64,000 nt of DNA from JBLUOA01 sp048060095 (GCF_048060095.1 NZ_JBLUOA010000001.1:1426001-1490000); one strand, 5' to 3'; shown: positions 15,485 to 25,040, counted from the stretch's first letter. The notes: a model not told the origin generated them from the sequence alone. A program made the numbers and translations.

Positions 15485-17692
15485 CTACTGCGCGGCTTCG
15501 TAGGTCAACTCGATCGGGTGGCTTGCCAGCACCTTCTTGCCGCGATCCGTCATGTAGCGGATCGCGTATTTCCCCGGACCTTCGGGCAGCTCCAGCACCA
15601 TCGGGGATTCCTGAGAGGTGTTGATGTAGCTTCGGTAATCCGTTTCGCCATCCTTCACGATGTCGATGTAATCGCCGCGATAGTCCGGCCCGTCCCAGTA
15701 GATCGCGACCCGGCCACCGGCGGGGGCGGAGTCTGGTGCTGTGATCGACGCCGTGACTTCAGTGGCGGTAATCCCGCGCCGCACCAGCACGCTGCGCTGA
15801 TCGCCGGTCGCGATATACCGCAACTCATACTCCCCAGGTTCCGCTGGCATCCGCAACAACAGCGGAGAGCCTTCGTTTGTCCGGGTATAGGCGTCGTATT
15901 TTGTGTCCTCCGCACTTGGGGCAGAGATGGAGATATAATCCTGACCGTAATCTGGGCCATCCCAGTGAACGACGACGAGGCTACCTGCCGGAGCGTTCTC
16001 AACCGCGTCGAGCGTCGCGCCCACCTCGGTCACTTCAAGCGTCTGGGTGGCCAATACTGTCGTGTCCTGGCTCATCACATAGCGGAGCTCGTAGGTGCCG
16101 GGCTCAAGCGGAACCTTGACACCGAGCGGCGTGCCCTCGCGCGAATAGGTGTAGGTTTCATATCCTTTATCGCCCGGCTGAGAGATCGCGATGTAGTCCC
16201 GTGCGTAATCCGGCCCCGTCCACGCGACGTTGAGGGTGGAGCCCGCAACCGCAGCCGCAGGCGCGTCAAGCGTTGCCTCGACCGGCACGACCGTGACGTT
16301 TTCGCTGGCGATCACCGTGGTTGCCTGCGCCATCACATACCGGATTTCATACTCGCCGGGTTCGGAGGGCATCACCAGCCCGCCCGGCGATCCATCGCGA
16401 GTGTAGACGTAGTTTTCATACCCGCGCGGATCGTCCAGCCGCGCGACAGAGATATAGTCGCGGTCGTAGTCCGGTCCGGTCCATCCGATGTCGACCGTTT
16501 CCCCGGCGGTGGCGGCTTCGGGTGCATCAAGGCTCGCTTCGACTGGGGTGATTTCGATGGGTTTCGTAGCAAGAACCGAGCGCCCGTCTGCCAAGATATA
16601 CCGAAGCTCATAACTGCCCGGTGTCGGCGGCATCAGCAATCCGGACGGCGACCCGTCGCGGGTATAGGTGTAGTTCACATAACCGTTCGGATCATCCAGA
16701 CGGGCGACCGAGACATAATCCCTTTCGTCGTCCGGTCCTGTCCATGTGACGTTGATCGTGCTGCCAGCCACCGCGGTTTCGGGCGCTTCGATCGTCGCGT
16801 CAGGGAGTTGGATCGGCAGGATCAGCGTGACGGTTTGCTCTTCATCCGCGACGATGAAACTGCTCTCTGCCGTGGTTTCATCGGAGGGCCGCAACACCTT
16901 TACGCCGTATTCGCCCGGCAGCAATTGCGCTGCGACTTTTGGGCCAAGCACCGGCGCCCCGAGGGAGCTTCCGTCTTGCGATAGCTCCCACACCAGTTGC
17001 TCAGTTACCTCAGGTCCGCCCTCGCTTTCGACGGCGCGGAAGACGATTGCTACCGGCTCTGGCGCGGGTTCAGGCTCTGCAACGACGGTCAGGGCGTCGG
17101 TCAATTCGGCGGCATTCGAGGCGGTGCGATAGGTGCCGCCGGTCGCTTCGGCAAGGCATTGCAACTGCGCCTGATCCTCGGGGTCGGTGACGTCGAACCC
17201 AATAACATGGGCGGTGAAGTCAACCCCGCTCGCCTCAAGCTCTGCACCGACAGCGCAGGGGTCGAGGTCGCAGGTTTCCCGTCCATCGGAGACGAGGATC
17301 ACGGTCGCAGTCTCTTCCGTATAGCGCAGCGATTGCGCGGCGGCGAGGACGGCGGCGGAGAGGGGCGTCTTGCCCTTCGGCGAGATACCATTGACCGCCT
17401 CGGAAATCGCGGCACGTTGCCCGGCGGCGGGCGCAATCAGCGTTTCGATATCCGTGCAATCCCCGTCGCGCCTGTGGCCATATGCGGTCAGTCCAAGTTC
17501 CTGATCGTCAGGCAGGGTTTGCAGCAGCCCGCCGATCACCTCCTGCGCGATTTCGATTTTCGTTACGCCGTCGATCTGCCCCCACATCGACCCGGAGCCA
17601 TCAAGCACAAGGATCGTGCGCGGCCCGGTTTCTTGCGCGTGGGCAGTAAATGTCAGGAGGGCGGAAAACAGAACGGCCAGCAGGTTTCGCAT
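15485..17692 (-). CDS. Secreted von Willebrand A protein with five tandem beta-rich repeats
   Basis: 735-residue exported protein. A signal peptide (about residues 1-20, ending AHA-QE) is followed by a VWA domain (about 25-200) with an intact MIDAS start, LVLDGSGSMWG, and later PLSAAV and SDGRETCD. A linker comes next (about 200-300), then five consecutive units of about 87 residues, each carrying a variant of WTGPDYxRDYIxI, a Tyr-rich YxxYTYTRxGSP segment and PGxYELRYxM. I chose the ATG at 17692, which has GAGGTT before it and the signal sequence directly after. It is convergent with lpdA and divergent from uvrA. Molecular role unknown. Confidence 0.85.
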   Translation of the reverse strand: MRNLLAVLFSALLTFTAHAQETGPRTILVLDGSGSMWGQIDGVTKIEIAQEVIGGLLQTLPDDQELGLTAYGHRRDGDCTDIETLIAPAAGQRAAISEAVNGISPKGKTPLSAAVLAAAQSLRYTEETATVILVSDGRETCDLDPCAVGAELEASGVDFTAHVIGFDVTDPEDQAQLQCLAEATGGTYRTASNAAELTDALTVVAEPEPAPEPVAIVFRAVESEGGPEVTEQLVWELSQDGSSLGAPVLGPKVAAQLLPGEYGVKVLRPSDETTAESSFIVADEEQTVTLILPIQLPDATIEAPETAVAGSTINVTWTGPDDERDYVSVARLDDPNGYVNYTYTRDGSPSGLLMPPTPGSYELRYILADGRSVLATKPIEITPVEASLDAPEAATAGETVDIGWTGPDYDRDYISVARLDDPRGYENYVYTRDGSPGGLVMPSEPGEYEIRYVMAQATTVIASENVTVVPVEATLDAPAAAVAGSTLNVAWTGPDYARDYIAISQPGDKGYETYTYSREGTPLGVKVPLEPGTYELRYVMSQDTTVLATQTLEVTEVGATLDAVENAPAGSLVVVHWDGPDYGQDYISISAPSAEDTKYDAYTRTNEGSPLLLRMPAEPGEYELRYIATGDQRSVLVRRGITATEVTASITAPDSAPAGGRVAIYWDGPDYRGDYIDIVKDGETDYRSYINTSQESPMVLELPEGPGKYAIRYMTDRGKKVLASHPIELTYEAAQ
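15500..16798 (-). repeat. Five tandem ~261-bp protein-coding repeats
   Basis: Five in-frame units of about 87 codons at the 3' end of the VWA gene. Units 1-3 are closest to each other (WTGPDDERDY, WTGPDYDRDY, WTGPDYARDY). Units 4 and 5 have diverged to WDGPDYGQDY and WDGPDYRGDY, suggesting stepwise duplication. Confidence 0.85.
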
Positions 17693-17780
17693 AATAACCT
17701 CTCGAAAATGGAACGACTGGAATTCCCCGACGTTATCAAAATCCAAAGCGCAGAGCGAGTTTCGTCAGGAGTGTTAAGAA

Positions 17781-17795
17781 GTTCCTAATTTGTTC
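17781..17795 (+). promoter_or_regulatory. SOS box (LexA site), GTTC-N7-GTTC
   Basis: GTTCCTAATTTGTTC matches the direct-repeat LexA consensus of alphaproteobacteria exactly and lies 69 bp before the uvrA start. A degenerate copy, GTTA-N7-GTTC, occurs at 17835-17849. Confidence 0.8.
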
Positions 17796-17863
17796 TCATT
17801 TTCAGGTTGGAGACTCAGCGCACATACCTTATCTGTTAACCACTCGTTCAAAGGTAGATCATT

Positions 17864-20719
17864 TTGGAACAGAAGTTCATCGAAGTGCGCGGCGCGCGCG
17901 AGCATAATCTGAAGTCAATCGACGTCGATATTCCGCGTGACGAACTGGTTGTGATCACCGGGCTTTCGGGGTCCGGCAAGTCTTCGCTCGCGTTTGATAC
18001 AATCTATGCGGAAGGCCAGCGGCGCTATGTTGAATCGCTGTCCGCCTATGCGCGTCAGTTCCTTGATATGATGGAAAAGCCCGATGTGGATCACATCAGC
18101 GGCTTGTCTCCGGCGATTTCGATTGAACAAAAAACGACCAGCAAGAACCCGCGTTCGACTGTCGGCACTGTCACCGAAATTTACGACTATATGCGGCTGT
18201 TGTTCGCCCGCGCCGGGACACCCTACAGCCCTGCGACCGGTAAGCCGATTGAGGCGCAGCAAGTGCAGGACATGGTCGACCGCGTGATGACGATGGAAGA
18301 GGGGACGCGCGCTTATCTGCTGGCACCCATCGTGCGCGACCGTAAAGGTGAATACCGCAAAGATTTTCAAGAGCTGCAAAAGCAGGGCTTTCAACGGGTT
18401 AAGGTGGATGGGGAGTTCTATGAGCTCGACACGCCGCCGACGCTCGACAAGAAATTCCGGCATGACATCGACGTTGTCGTCGACCGGATCATCGTGCGCG
18501 AGGGGATGGAAACGCGGCTGGCCGACAGTTTCCGCACCGCGCTTGATCTGGCCGACGGGATCGCCGTGCTGGAAACCGCCCCGAAAGACGGCGAGCCGGA
18601 GCGCCACACGTTCAGCGAAAAGTTCGCGTGTCCCGTGTCGGGCTTCACTATTTCCGAAATCGAACCGCGCCTGTTTTCGTTCAACGCGCCGTTCGGAGCG
18701 TGCCCCGAATGCGACGGGCTGGGGGTTGAGCTGTTCTTTGATGAACGCCTCGTCGTGCCTGACGCAGCGCTAAAGCTATACGACGGCGCGCTTGCCCCGT
18801 GGCGGAAGGGAAAATCGCCCTATTTCCTGCAAACCATCGAGGCGATCGCGCGGCACTACGAATTTGACAAGAACACGCCTTGGAAGGATCTGCCGCCCCA
18901 CGTGCAGCAGGTGTTCCTCTATGGTTCGAACGGCGAGGAAATCAAGTTTCGCTATGACGAAGGCGGCCGCGTCTACGAGGTTACCCGCGCGTTCGAGGGT
19001 GTGATCCCCAACATGGAACGCCGCTATCGCGAAACCGACAGCAACTGGATTCGCGAAGAATTCGAGCGTTACCAGAACAACCGCCCGTGCCACACCTGCG
19101 AAGGCTACCGCCTGCGGGAAGAGGCGCTGGCCGTCAAGATCGCGGGCCTGCACGTCGGGCAGGTGGTGCAGATGTCGATCCGAGAGGCGTTCGATTGGTG
19201 CGCCGCTGTGCCGGAACACCTGACCGCGCAAAAGAACGAAATCGCCCGCGCGATCCTCAAGGAAATTCGCGAACGGCTGGGGTTCCTTAACAATGTCGGA
19301 CTTGAATACCTGACGCTTAGCCGGAATGCGGGGACCTTGTCCGGTGGGGAAAGCCAGAGGATCAGGCTGGCAAGCCAAATCGGATCAGGCCTGACCGGCG
19401 TTCTGTACGTTCTAGACGAGCCGTCCATCGGCCTTCACCAGCGCGACAATGGGCGGCTGTTGACCACGCTGAAAAACCTGCGAGATCAGGGCAACACGGT
19501 GATCGTCGTCGAACATGACGAGGAAGCGATCCGAGAGGCCGATTACGTCTTTGACATCGGCCCCGGCGCTGGCGTTCACGGCGGCCAAGTCGTCGCGAAA
19601 GGCACGCCGGATGAGATTGCGACCGCCGAAGGTTCGATCACTGGGGAGTATCTGACGGGCCGGCGCGAGGTTCCGGTGCCCGCGAAACGACGCAAGGGAA
19701 ACAAGAAGTCCGTGAAGGTCGTGAAGGCTACGGGCAACAACCTGAAAAACGTGACAGCCGAGTTCCCACTGGGCAAGTTCGTCTGCGTGACAGGCGTTTC
19801 TGGGGGCGGGAAATCGACGCTGACTATCGAAACGCTGTTCAAGACGGCCTCCATGCGCCTGAACGGTGCGCGGCAGACGCCGGCGCCCTGCGAAACGATC
19901 AAGGGGCTGGAGCACCTTGATAAGGTCATCGACATCGACCAGCGCCCCATCGGGCGCACGCCGCGATCAAACCCGGCGACCTATACGGGCGCATTCACGC
20001 CCATCCGTGACTGGTTCGCTGGATTGCCAGAGTCGAAAACCCGCGGCTACAAGCCGGGCCGCTTTAGTTTCAACGTGAAGGGCGGACGGTGCGAGGCATG
20101 TCAGGGCGACGGTGTCATCAAGATCGAAATGCACTTCTTGCCCGATGTCTACGTCACTTGCGAAACCTGTAACGGTGCCCGCTACAACCGCGAAACGCTT
20201 GAGATCAAGTTCAAGGGCAAGAGCATCGCCGACGTTCTTGATATGACGGTCGAGGACGCGCAGGAGTTCTTCAAGGCCGTGCCGTCCATCCGCGACAAGA
20301 TGGATGCGCTGGCCCGCGTGGGACTCGGTTATATCAAGGTTGGCCAACAGGCGACGACGCTTTCGGGCGGTGAGGCACAGCGGGTGAAGCTGTCGAAGGA
20401 GCTGTCCAAACGCTCCACGGGTCGCACGCTCTATATCCTTGATGAGCCGACGACGGGCCTCCATTTCGAAGACGTGCGCAAACTTTTGGAAGTGCTGCAT
20501 GAGCTTGTAGATCAGGGCAACACCGTCATCGTGATCGAACATAACCTGGATGTGGTCAAAACCGCCGACTGGATTCTGGACATCGGCCCTGAGGGCGGCG
20601 ATGGCGGTGGGCAGATCGTGGCGACAGGAACGCCTGAACAGGTGGCCGACGCCGCTGGCAGTCATACCGGGCGCTACCTCAAGGATATGCTTGCCGCGAA
20701 AAAAGTCGCGGCAGAATAG
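17864..20719 (+). CDS. uvrA: Excinuclease ABC subunit A
   Basis: Damage-recognition ATPase of nucleotide excision repair, acting with UvrB. 951 residues. Two Walker A motifs are present (GLSGSGKSS near 32, GVSGGGKST near 643), two ABC signatures (LSGGESQR, LSGGEAQR), and zinc-binding cysteines including CPEC and CEAC/CETC. The start is TTG at 17864, the only reasonable start before EVRGAREHNLK. An alphaproteobacterial SOS box lies just upstream, so LexA control is expected. ssb, often a neighbour of uvrA, is not here. Confidence 0.97.
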   Translation: MEQKFIEVRGAREHNLKSIDVDIPRDELVVITGLSGSGKSSLAFDTIYAEGQRRYVESLSAYARQFLDMMEKPDVDHISGLSPAISIEQKTTSKNPRSTVGTVTEIYDYMRLLFARAGTPYSPATGKPIEAQQVQDMVDRVMTMEEGTRAYLLAPIVRDRKGEYRKDFQELQKQGFQRVKVDGEFYELDTPPTLDKKFRHDIDVVVDRIIVREGMETRLADSFRTALDLADGIAVLETAPKDGEPERHTFSEKFACPVSGFTISEIEPRLFSFNAPFGACPECDGLGVELFFDERLVVPDAALKLYDGALAPWRKGKSPYFLQTIEAIARHYEFDKNTPWKDLPPHVQQVFLYGSNGEEIKFRYDEGGRVYEVTRAFEGVIPNMERRYRETDSNWIREEFERYQNNRPCHTCEGYRLREEALAVKIAGLHVGQVVQMSIREAFDWCAAVPEHLTAQKNEIARAILKEIRERLGFLNNVGLEYLTLSRNAGTLSGGESQRIRLASQIGSGLTGVLYVLDEPSIGLHQRDNGRLLTTLKNLRDQGNTVIVVEHDEEAIREADYVFDIGPGAGVHGGQVVAKGTPDEIATAEGSITGEYLTGRREVPVPAKRRKGNKKSVKVVKATGNNLKNVTAEFPLGKFVCVTGVSGGGKSTLTIETLFKTASMRLNGARQTPAPCETIKGLEHLDKVIDIDQRPIGRTPRSNPATYTGAFTPIRDWFAGLPESKTRGYKPGRFSFNVKGGRCEACQGDGVIKIEMHFLPDVYVTCETCNGARYNRETLEIKFKGKSIADVLDMTVEDAQEFFKAVPSIRDKMDALARVGLGYIKVGQQATTLSGGEAQRVKLSKELSKRSTGRTLYILDEPTTGLHFEDVRKLLEVLHELVDQGNTVIVIEHNLDVVKTADWILDIGPEGGDGGGQIVATGTPEQVADAAGSHTGRYLKDMLAAKKVAAE

Positions 20720-20842
20720 GCGCTTACGGCTTTTTCGACGATCAATCCGTAAATTTCTTCGGTGATCCTGAAACTTCGGGTATCGATCCCTCGTGTCTTC
20801 CTCACCAGCCCAAAAGGTGCTGGCCGATACAGAGGAGATACC

Positions 20843-21400
20843 ATGATGAAATCGACACTCAAACTGACTGCTGCCGCCCTTGCCCTGACCGCAGGCGCTG
20901 CCCTTGCCGCTGGTCACACCAAGATGGTGGGCGGGGCAGAGATGTTCCCGGATAAGAACATCATCGAAAACGCCGTGAACTCAGCCGACCACACGACGTT
21001 GGTCGCAGCGGTGCAGGCCGCAGGTTTGGTCGAGACGCTGTCCGACGAAGGCCCGTTTACGGTTTTCGCACCAACAAATGACGCCTTTGCCGCGCTGCCA
21101 GAGGGTACCGTGGACAGCCTGCTTATGGAAGAAAACAAGGATCAACTCGTCAAGATCCTGACCTGCCATGTGGTTGCCGCTGACGCGATGTCCGACGCGA
21201 TCCAAGGCATGATTGCCGATGATGGTGGTGCGCATCCGGTGCCGACCGTCGGGGGCTGCACGCTGACCGCGAAGGCCGATGGCGACATGATTATGCTGGA
21301 AGACGAAAACGGCAACGTCGCGAATGTGACCATCGCCGATGTCGACCAAAGCAATGGTGTGATCCACGTAATTGATGCAGTACTTCTGCCGAAAATGTGA
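20843..21400 (+). CDS. Secreted fasciclin (FAS1) domain protein
   Basis: 185 residues with a clear signal peptide (about 1-23, ending ALA-AGH) and one FAS1 domain. Its H1 motif reads TVFAPTNDAFAALP and its H2-like end reads NGVIHVIDAVLLP. FAS1 domains mediate adhesion or surface interactions in the periplasm or outside. The ATG at 20843 follows AGAGGAGA at proper spacing; a second ATG directly follows. An isolated gene between uvrA and msrB. Confidence 0.93.
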   Translation: MMKSTLKLTAAALALTAGAALAAGHTKMVGGAEMFPDKNIIENAVNSADHTTLVAAVQAAGLVETLSDEGPFTVFAPTNDAFAALPEGTVDSLLMEENKDQLVKILTCHVVAADAMSDAIQGMIADDGGAHPVPTVGGCTLTAKADGDMIMLEDENGNVANVTIADVDQSNGVIHVIDAVLLPKM

Positions 21401-21482
21401 ATGAAGGGTGAACGCCCGTAGGGTATAAGGGCCGTCAGACACAGGCGGCCCGCCCGCCGGACACGAATGAGGAGGCCGAAAG

Positions 21483-21956
21483 ATGAACCGCAGAAAGATG
21501 CTGAAACTCAGCCTGATGGGCACCGTGGCTGCGGGCCTTCCGGGCGCGTTGAGTGCAGGCGACGGAAATTTTGAAGTTACGCGCACCGCTTCAGAATGGC
21601 GCGCGATGCTGACCGAAGCCCAATATCGCGTGATGCGCGAAGAGGGGACGGAGCGGGCAGGGTCCAGCCCTCTCGACAAAGTATACTCCGACGGCACCTA
21701 TCTTTGCCGGGGATGCAACCTGCCGATTTACAGCTCCGCCGCGAAGTATGACAGCGGCACCGGCTGGCCCAGTTTCTATGAAAGCCTGCCGAACGCTGTG
21801 CGGACCAAAGAGGATCGCAAGCTGTTTTCCGTCCGCACCGAAGTGCATTGCCGCCGCTGCGGCAGCCATCTTGGCCATATCTTCGACGATGGGCCGGCGC
21901 CGACCGGGAAACGCCATTGTCTGAACGGGGTCAGTCTGATTTTCCAAGCGGGTTGA
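21483..21956 (+). CDS. msrB: Exported peptide-methionine (R)-S-oxide reductase
   Basis: Reduces the R form of methionine sulfoxide in oxidised proteins. 157 residues: an N-terminal export signal with a twin-arginine-like start (MNRRKMLKLSLMG) and cleavage near SAG, then a full MsrB domain. Two CxxC zinc pairs (CRGC, CRRC) and the catalytic cysteine in KRHCLNGVS are visible. The signal suggests a periplasmic enzyme, whereas most MsrB are cytoplasmic. A bidirectional terminator follows. Confidence 0.92.
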   Translation: MNRRKMLKLSLMGTVAAGLPGALSAGDGNFEVTRTASEWRAMLTEAQYRVMREEGTERAGSSPLDKVYSDGTYLCRGCNLPIYSSAAKYDSGTGWPSFYESLPNAVRTKEDRKLFSVRTEVHCRRCGSHLGHIFDDGPAPTGKRHCLNGVSLIFQAG

Positions 21957-21976
21957 TCTGAACGAACATGAACAAG

Positions 21977-22003
21977 AAAGGCCGCCAGTGTTGGCGGCCT
22001 TTT
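21977..22003. terminator. Bidirectional intrinsic terminator after msrB
   Basis: Stem AAAGGCCGCCA / TGGCGGCCTTT with a 4-nt loop and a T run, between convergent msrB and the J-domain gene. Confidence 0.88.
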
Positions 22004-22018
22004 CGCATCTTGGTTGCC

Positions 22019-22651
22019 TTAATCCCTAAAGCTGCGACTAACCTTGATCTGATCCCACGCCCAGACAACCTCCTGCAAGCGATCCTCGTCAGAGCGGTCG
22101 CCACCATTCATATCCGGATGAAGTATCTTGATTAGCGCTTTGTATTGCTTGCGAATTTCTGGTTTCGTCCAGTGATCTTTCGCTTCCAGAATCTCAATCG
22201 CGCGGCGTTCGGTTGGCGGTAGCTTCCGGGTGCCGGTGATGGATTTCCCCGGATTGCGAGTTGCCTTCTCGCCCAGGACCTGATGCGGATCATCAACGCC
22301 CAGACGTTCCCAGGCGCGTTCTTCGGCACTTTTCTTGAAGGGCTTGGTTTCACGGCCCCAGACACGGTCTGACTGTGCCTGTTCCTCCATCTCCTCCTCG
22401 GTCGCGCCGTTGAAGAAGTTCCATTTGAGGTTATAGGCCCGGACGTGGTCCTTACAGAACCAGAAGAATTCATCCAAGTGATCGGGCGATTTGGGCGCAC
22501 GATATTGGCCACGTTCCTCGCAGCCCGCATGTTCGCACTGGCGGGTTGAGGTTTCGAACGCCCCCGACATCCCACGCTTGCCACGCGGGTTTTTCTTTTT
22601 CGCCGATGACACGGACATATCAAATCCGAACGGATCGTCTTTCTTCATCAT
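22019..22651 (-). CDS. J-domain (DnaJ-type) co-chaperone-like protein
   Basis: 210 residues. The J domain is at the C-terminus (about 140-205) with the essential HPD motif in KILHPDMNGG. The N-terminal half has a possible zinc site (CEHAGC ... FCKDH) followed by a conserved YNLKWNFF segment. J proteins stimulate DnaK ATPase; the client is unknown. The frame runs further upstream, but ATG 22651 with AAAAGG before it is the better start. It is divergent from the bolA gene, with only 71 bp between. Confidence 0.85.
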   Translation of the reverse strand: MMKKDDPFGFDMSVSSAKKKNPRGKRGMSGAFETSTRQCEHAGCEERGQYRAPKSPDHLDEFFWFCKDHVRAYNLKWNFFNGATEEEMEEQAQSDRVWGRETKPFKKSAEERAWERLGVDDPHQVLGEKATRNPGKSITGTRKLPPTERRAIEILEAKDHWTKPEIRKQYKALIKILHPDMNGGDRSDEDRLQEVVWAWDQIKVSRSFRD

Positions 22652-22722
22652 CAGTACCTTTTCGACTCGGACCCGAGAGTTTAGACCAATATCTGCTGGA
22701 TTGAAGGGGAAAGACGGGAAAA

Positions 22723-22980
22723 ATGACAATTACTGAGGAAATTCGCGCAAAGCTGAGCGACGCATTCGACCCGTCGGTTCTTGAAGTTCGTGATGTCAGT
22801 GAATCGCACCGTGGCCACGCAGGGTATCGCGAGGGGGGCGAAAGTCACTTTGATGTTGTGATCCGGGCGTCTGCATTCAAGGGGAAAAGCCGGATCGCGC
22901 AGCACCGCGCGGTTCATGCAGCGATCGGCAAAGACCTGATCGGAAAAATCCACGCGCTTAGCATTGATATCGGGGCCTGA
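22723..22980 (+). CDS. bolA: BolA family protein
   Basis: 85-residue BolA-fold protein with the family signature (GHAGYREGGESHFDVVI, then SRIAQHRAVHAAI) and the conserved C-terminal histidine in KIHALSI. BolA proteins pair with CGFS glutaredoxins in iron-sulfur handling or act as regulators. A second BolA paralogue and a CGFS glutaredoxin lie near 56 kb. Its stop codon abuts the convergent DUF4177 stop with no gap. Confidence 0.93.
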   Translation: MTITEEIRAKLSDAFDPSVLEVRDVSESHRGHAGYREGGESHFDVVIRASAFKGKSRIAQHRAVHAAIGKDLIGKIHALSIDIGA

Positions 22981-23397
22981 TTACTCTGCCGCGACTTCCG
23001 GTGCCTTGCCATCGTCGGTCGAGGCTGTCGCCGGACCAAGAGCGCGGTGGCTTTCGGGCGCCTTTGACGCATCGGTTGCGGCAGGCAGGGTGCGTGCGAC
23101 GACTTCGGGCTTGTCTTCGATCCGGGGGGTGAAGAGGGGTGCGTCAGCCTCTTCCGCCGATTCCTCAATCACGCGGCGGAAGATCAGCATATTCTGAAAC
23201 GCCGTGCTTTTCCCGGTAAAGCCAGAACGTGTTTCGCAGGGCAGCGTATCGGCGCGCATATATTCCCAGCCGTCGCTTCCCAATTCGTTCATCACGGTCA
23301 TCAGGGCATGGGCGAACCGATCTTCGACGCCCTTGACGCCTTTGGCCTTTTCACCCTTTTTGGGCGCAGGCACCACTTTATACTCATATTTCGGCAT
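22981..23397 (-). CDS. DUF4177 domain protein
   Basis: 138 residues. The first 75 form a DUF4177 domain (MPKYEYKVVP ... ELGSDGWEYMRADTLP) ending in FQNMLIFRR. The rest is an acidic, Ala/Pro/Glu-rich, probably disordered tail. ATG 23397 is chosen because the domain begins there, though the frame is open to 23424. Function unknown. Confidence 0.75.
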   Translation of the reverse strand: MPKYEYKVVPAPKKGEKAKGVKGVEDRFAHALMTVMNELGSDGWEYMRADTLPCETRSGFTGKSTAFQNMLIFRRVIEESAEEADAPLFTPRIEDKPEVVARTLPAATDASKAPESHRALGPATASTDDGKAPEVAAE

Positions 23398-23516
23398 ACC
23401 GAATTTCCCTGATCCATTAGGCAAGGTTAACGTCTATCCGATTCGGGGGCGATCTGTCCAAACGTGACAGGTCCGCTGCGCGTGATGTTGCGGAATTGTC
23501 GCCTGAGGACGGGCGC

Positions 23517-25040
23517 TTACCCGCCGAGCTTCTTTGAGACAAGCTCGTTCACGACCTTCGGATTGGCCTTGCCGCCGGTCGCTTTCATCACCTGGCCAAC
23601 GAACCACCCGGCAAGCTTCGGGTTCTCGCGCGCTTTTTCGACCTGCGCCGGGTTGGCGGCGATGATTTCGTCAACCGCTGCCTCAATCGCGCCGGTATCC
23701 GTCACCTGCTTCATCCCGCGAGACTCGACGATTTCAGCCGGATCACCGCCTTCGGTATAGACGATTTCGAAAAGGTCTTTGGCGATCTTGCCCGAAATGT
23801 CGCCCTTGCCGATCAGGTCGATGATGCCGCCAAGCTGGGCGGGTGAAACCGGGCTGTCCGCGATATCGCGGTCGTCTTTCTTGAGCCGCCCAAACAATTC
23901 GTTGATAACCCAGTTCGCGGCGAGCTTTCCGTCGCGCCCATCGGCCACGGCTTCGAAATAATCGGCGCTTTCAACGTCAGCGGTCAGGACGGAGGCATCG
24001 TATTCCGAAAGCCCCATATCCTTCACAAACCGCGCTTTCTTGGCGTCTGGCAGTTCCGGCAGGCTCGCTTCGATATCATCGACCCACGCCTGTTCGATTT
24101 CCAGCGGCAGCAGGTCGGGGTCGGGGAAATAGCGATAATCATGCGCCTCTTCCTTCGACCGCATCGACCGCGTTTCACCCTTGTCGGGGTCGTAAAGACG
24201 GGTCTCTTGCACGATTTCTCCGCCATCCTCAAGAATGGCGATTTGGCGCTTGGCCTCGTAGTCGATCGCCTGTTGGATAAAGCGCATGGAGTTCATGTTC
24301 TTGATCTCACACCGGGTGCCGAGATGTGCGAAATCCTGCGTTTCCTGATATTTCTCGTAATCGCCCGGACGACAGACCGAGACGTTCACATCCGCCCGCA
24401 AGTTGCCGTTCTGCATGTTGCCGTCGCAGGTGCCGAGGTAGCGCAGGATCTGGCGCAGTTTCGCGACATAGGCCGCAGCCTCTTCCGGGCCGCGGATGTC
24501 GGGGCGGCTGACAATCTCCATCAATGCGACGCCGGTGCGGTTCAGATCGACGAAGGACATGTTGGGGTCCATGTCGTGGATCGACTTGCCAGCGTCCTGC
24601 TCCATGTGGATGCGTTCGATCCGCACGCGACGCGCCACGCCGGGGGCCATGTCGACGATCACTTCGCCTTCGCCAACGAGCGGGTGGTAAAGCTGCGAGA
24701 TTTGATAGCCCTGCGGCAAATCCGGGTAGAAGTAGTTCTTGCGATCAAACGCCGAAACCAGGTTGATCTGCGCCTTCAGACCCAGCCCGGTGCGGACGGC
24801 TTGTTCCACACAGAATTCATTGATGACCGGCAGCATCCCCGGCATCGCACTGTCAACGAAGGCGACGTTTGAATTCGGCTCAGACCCGAACTGGGTCGAA
24901 GCGCCGGAAAAAAGTTTCGCTTTCGATGCGACCTGCGCGTGAACTTCAAGCCCGATCACGAGTTCCCAGTCGTGTTTTGCGCCTGCGATTGTCTTCGGTT
25001 CCGGCGCTGAGAAGGAGAGGTGGTCGAGCATCTTCGTCAT
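23517..25040 (-). CDS. gatB: Aspartyl/glutamyl-tRNA amidotransferase subunit B
   Basis: GatB binds the misacylated Glu-tRNA(Gln) or Asp-tRNA(Asn) and, with GatA and GatC, converts it to Gln- or Asn-tRNA. 507 residues. The kinase-like domain starts with ELVIGLEVHAQV and contains YFYPDLPQGYQISQ. A C-terminal YqeY-like tail domain ends with NPKVVNELVSKKLGG. gatA and gatC are not in the window, as is common when gatB stands apart. Confidence 0.97.
   Translation of the reverse strand: MTKMLDHLSFSAPEPKTIAGAKHDWELVIGLEVHAQVASKAKLFSGASTQFGSEPNSNVAFVDSAMPGMLPVINEFCVEQAVRTGLGLKAQINLVSAFDRKNYFYPDLPQGYQISQLYHPLVGEGEVIVDMAPGVARRVRIERIHMEQDAGKSIHDMDPNMSFVDLNRTGVALMEIVSRPDIRGPEEAAAYVAKLRQILRYLGTCDGNMQNGNLRADVNVSVCRPGDYEKYQETQDFAHLGTRCEIKNMNSMRFIQQAIDYEAKRQIAILEDGGEIVQETRLYDPDKGETRSMRSKEEAHDYRYFPDPDLLPLEIEQAWVDDIEASLPELPDAKKARFVKDMGLSEYDASVLTADVESADYFEAVADGRDGKLAANWVINELFGRLKKDDRDIADSPVSPAQLGGIIDLIGKGDISGKIAKDLFEIVYTEGGDPAEIVESRGMKQVTDTGAIEAAVDEIIAANPAQVEKARENPKLAGWFVGQVMKATGGKANPKVVNELVSKKLGG

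Noticed and set aside
15446..16984. Long open frame on the plus strand opposite the VWA gene (over 500 codons)
   Set aside because: It mirrors the tandem repeats of the VWA gene, has an arginine-rich composition typical of antisense frames in GC-rich DNA, and no family features.
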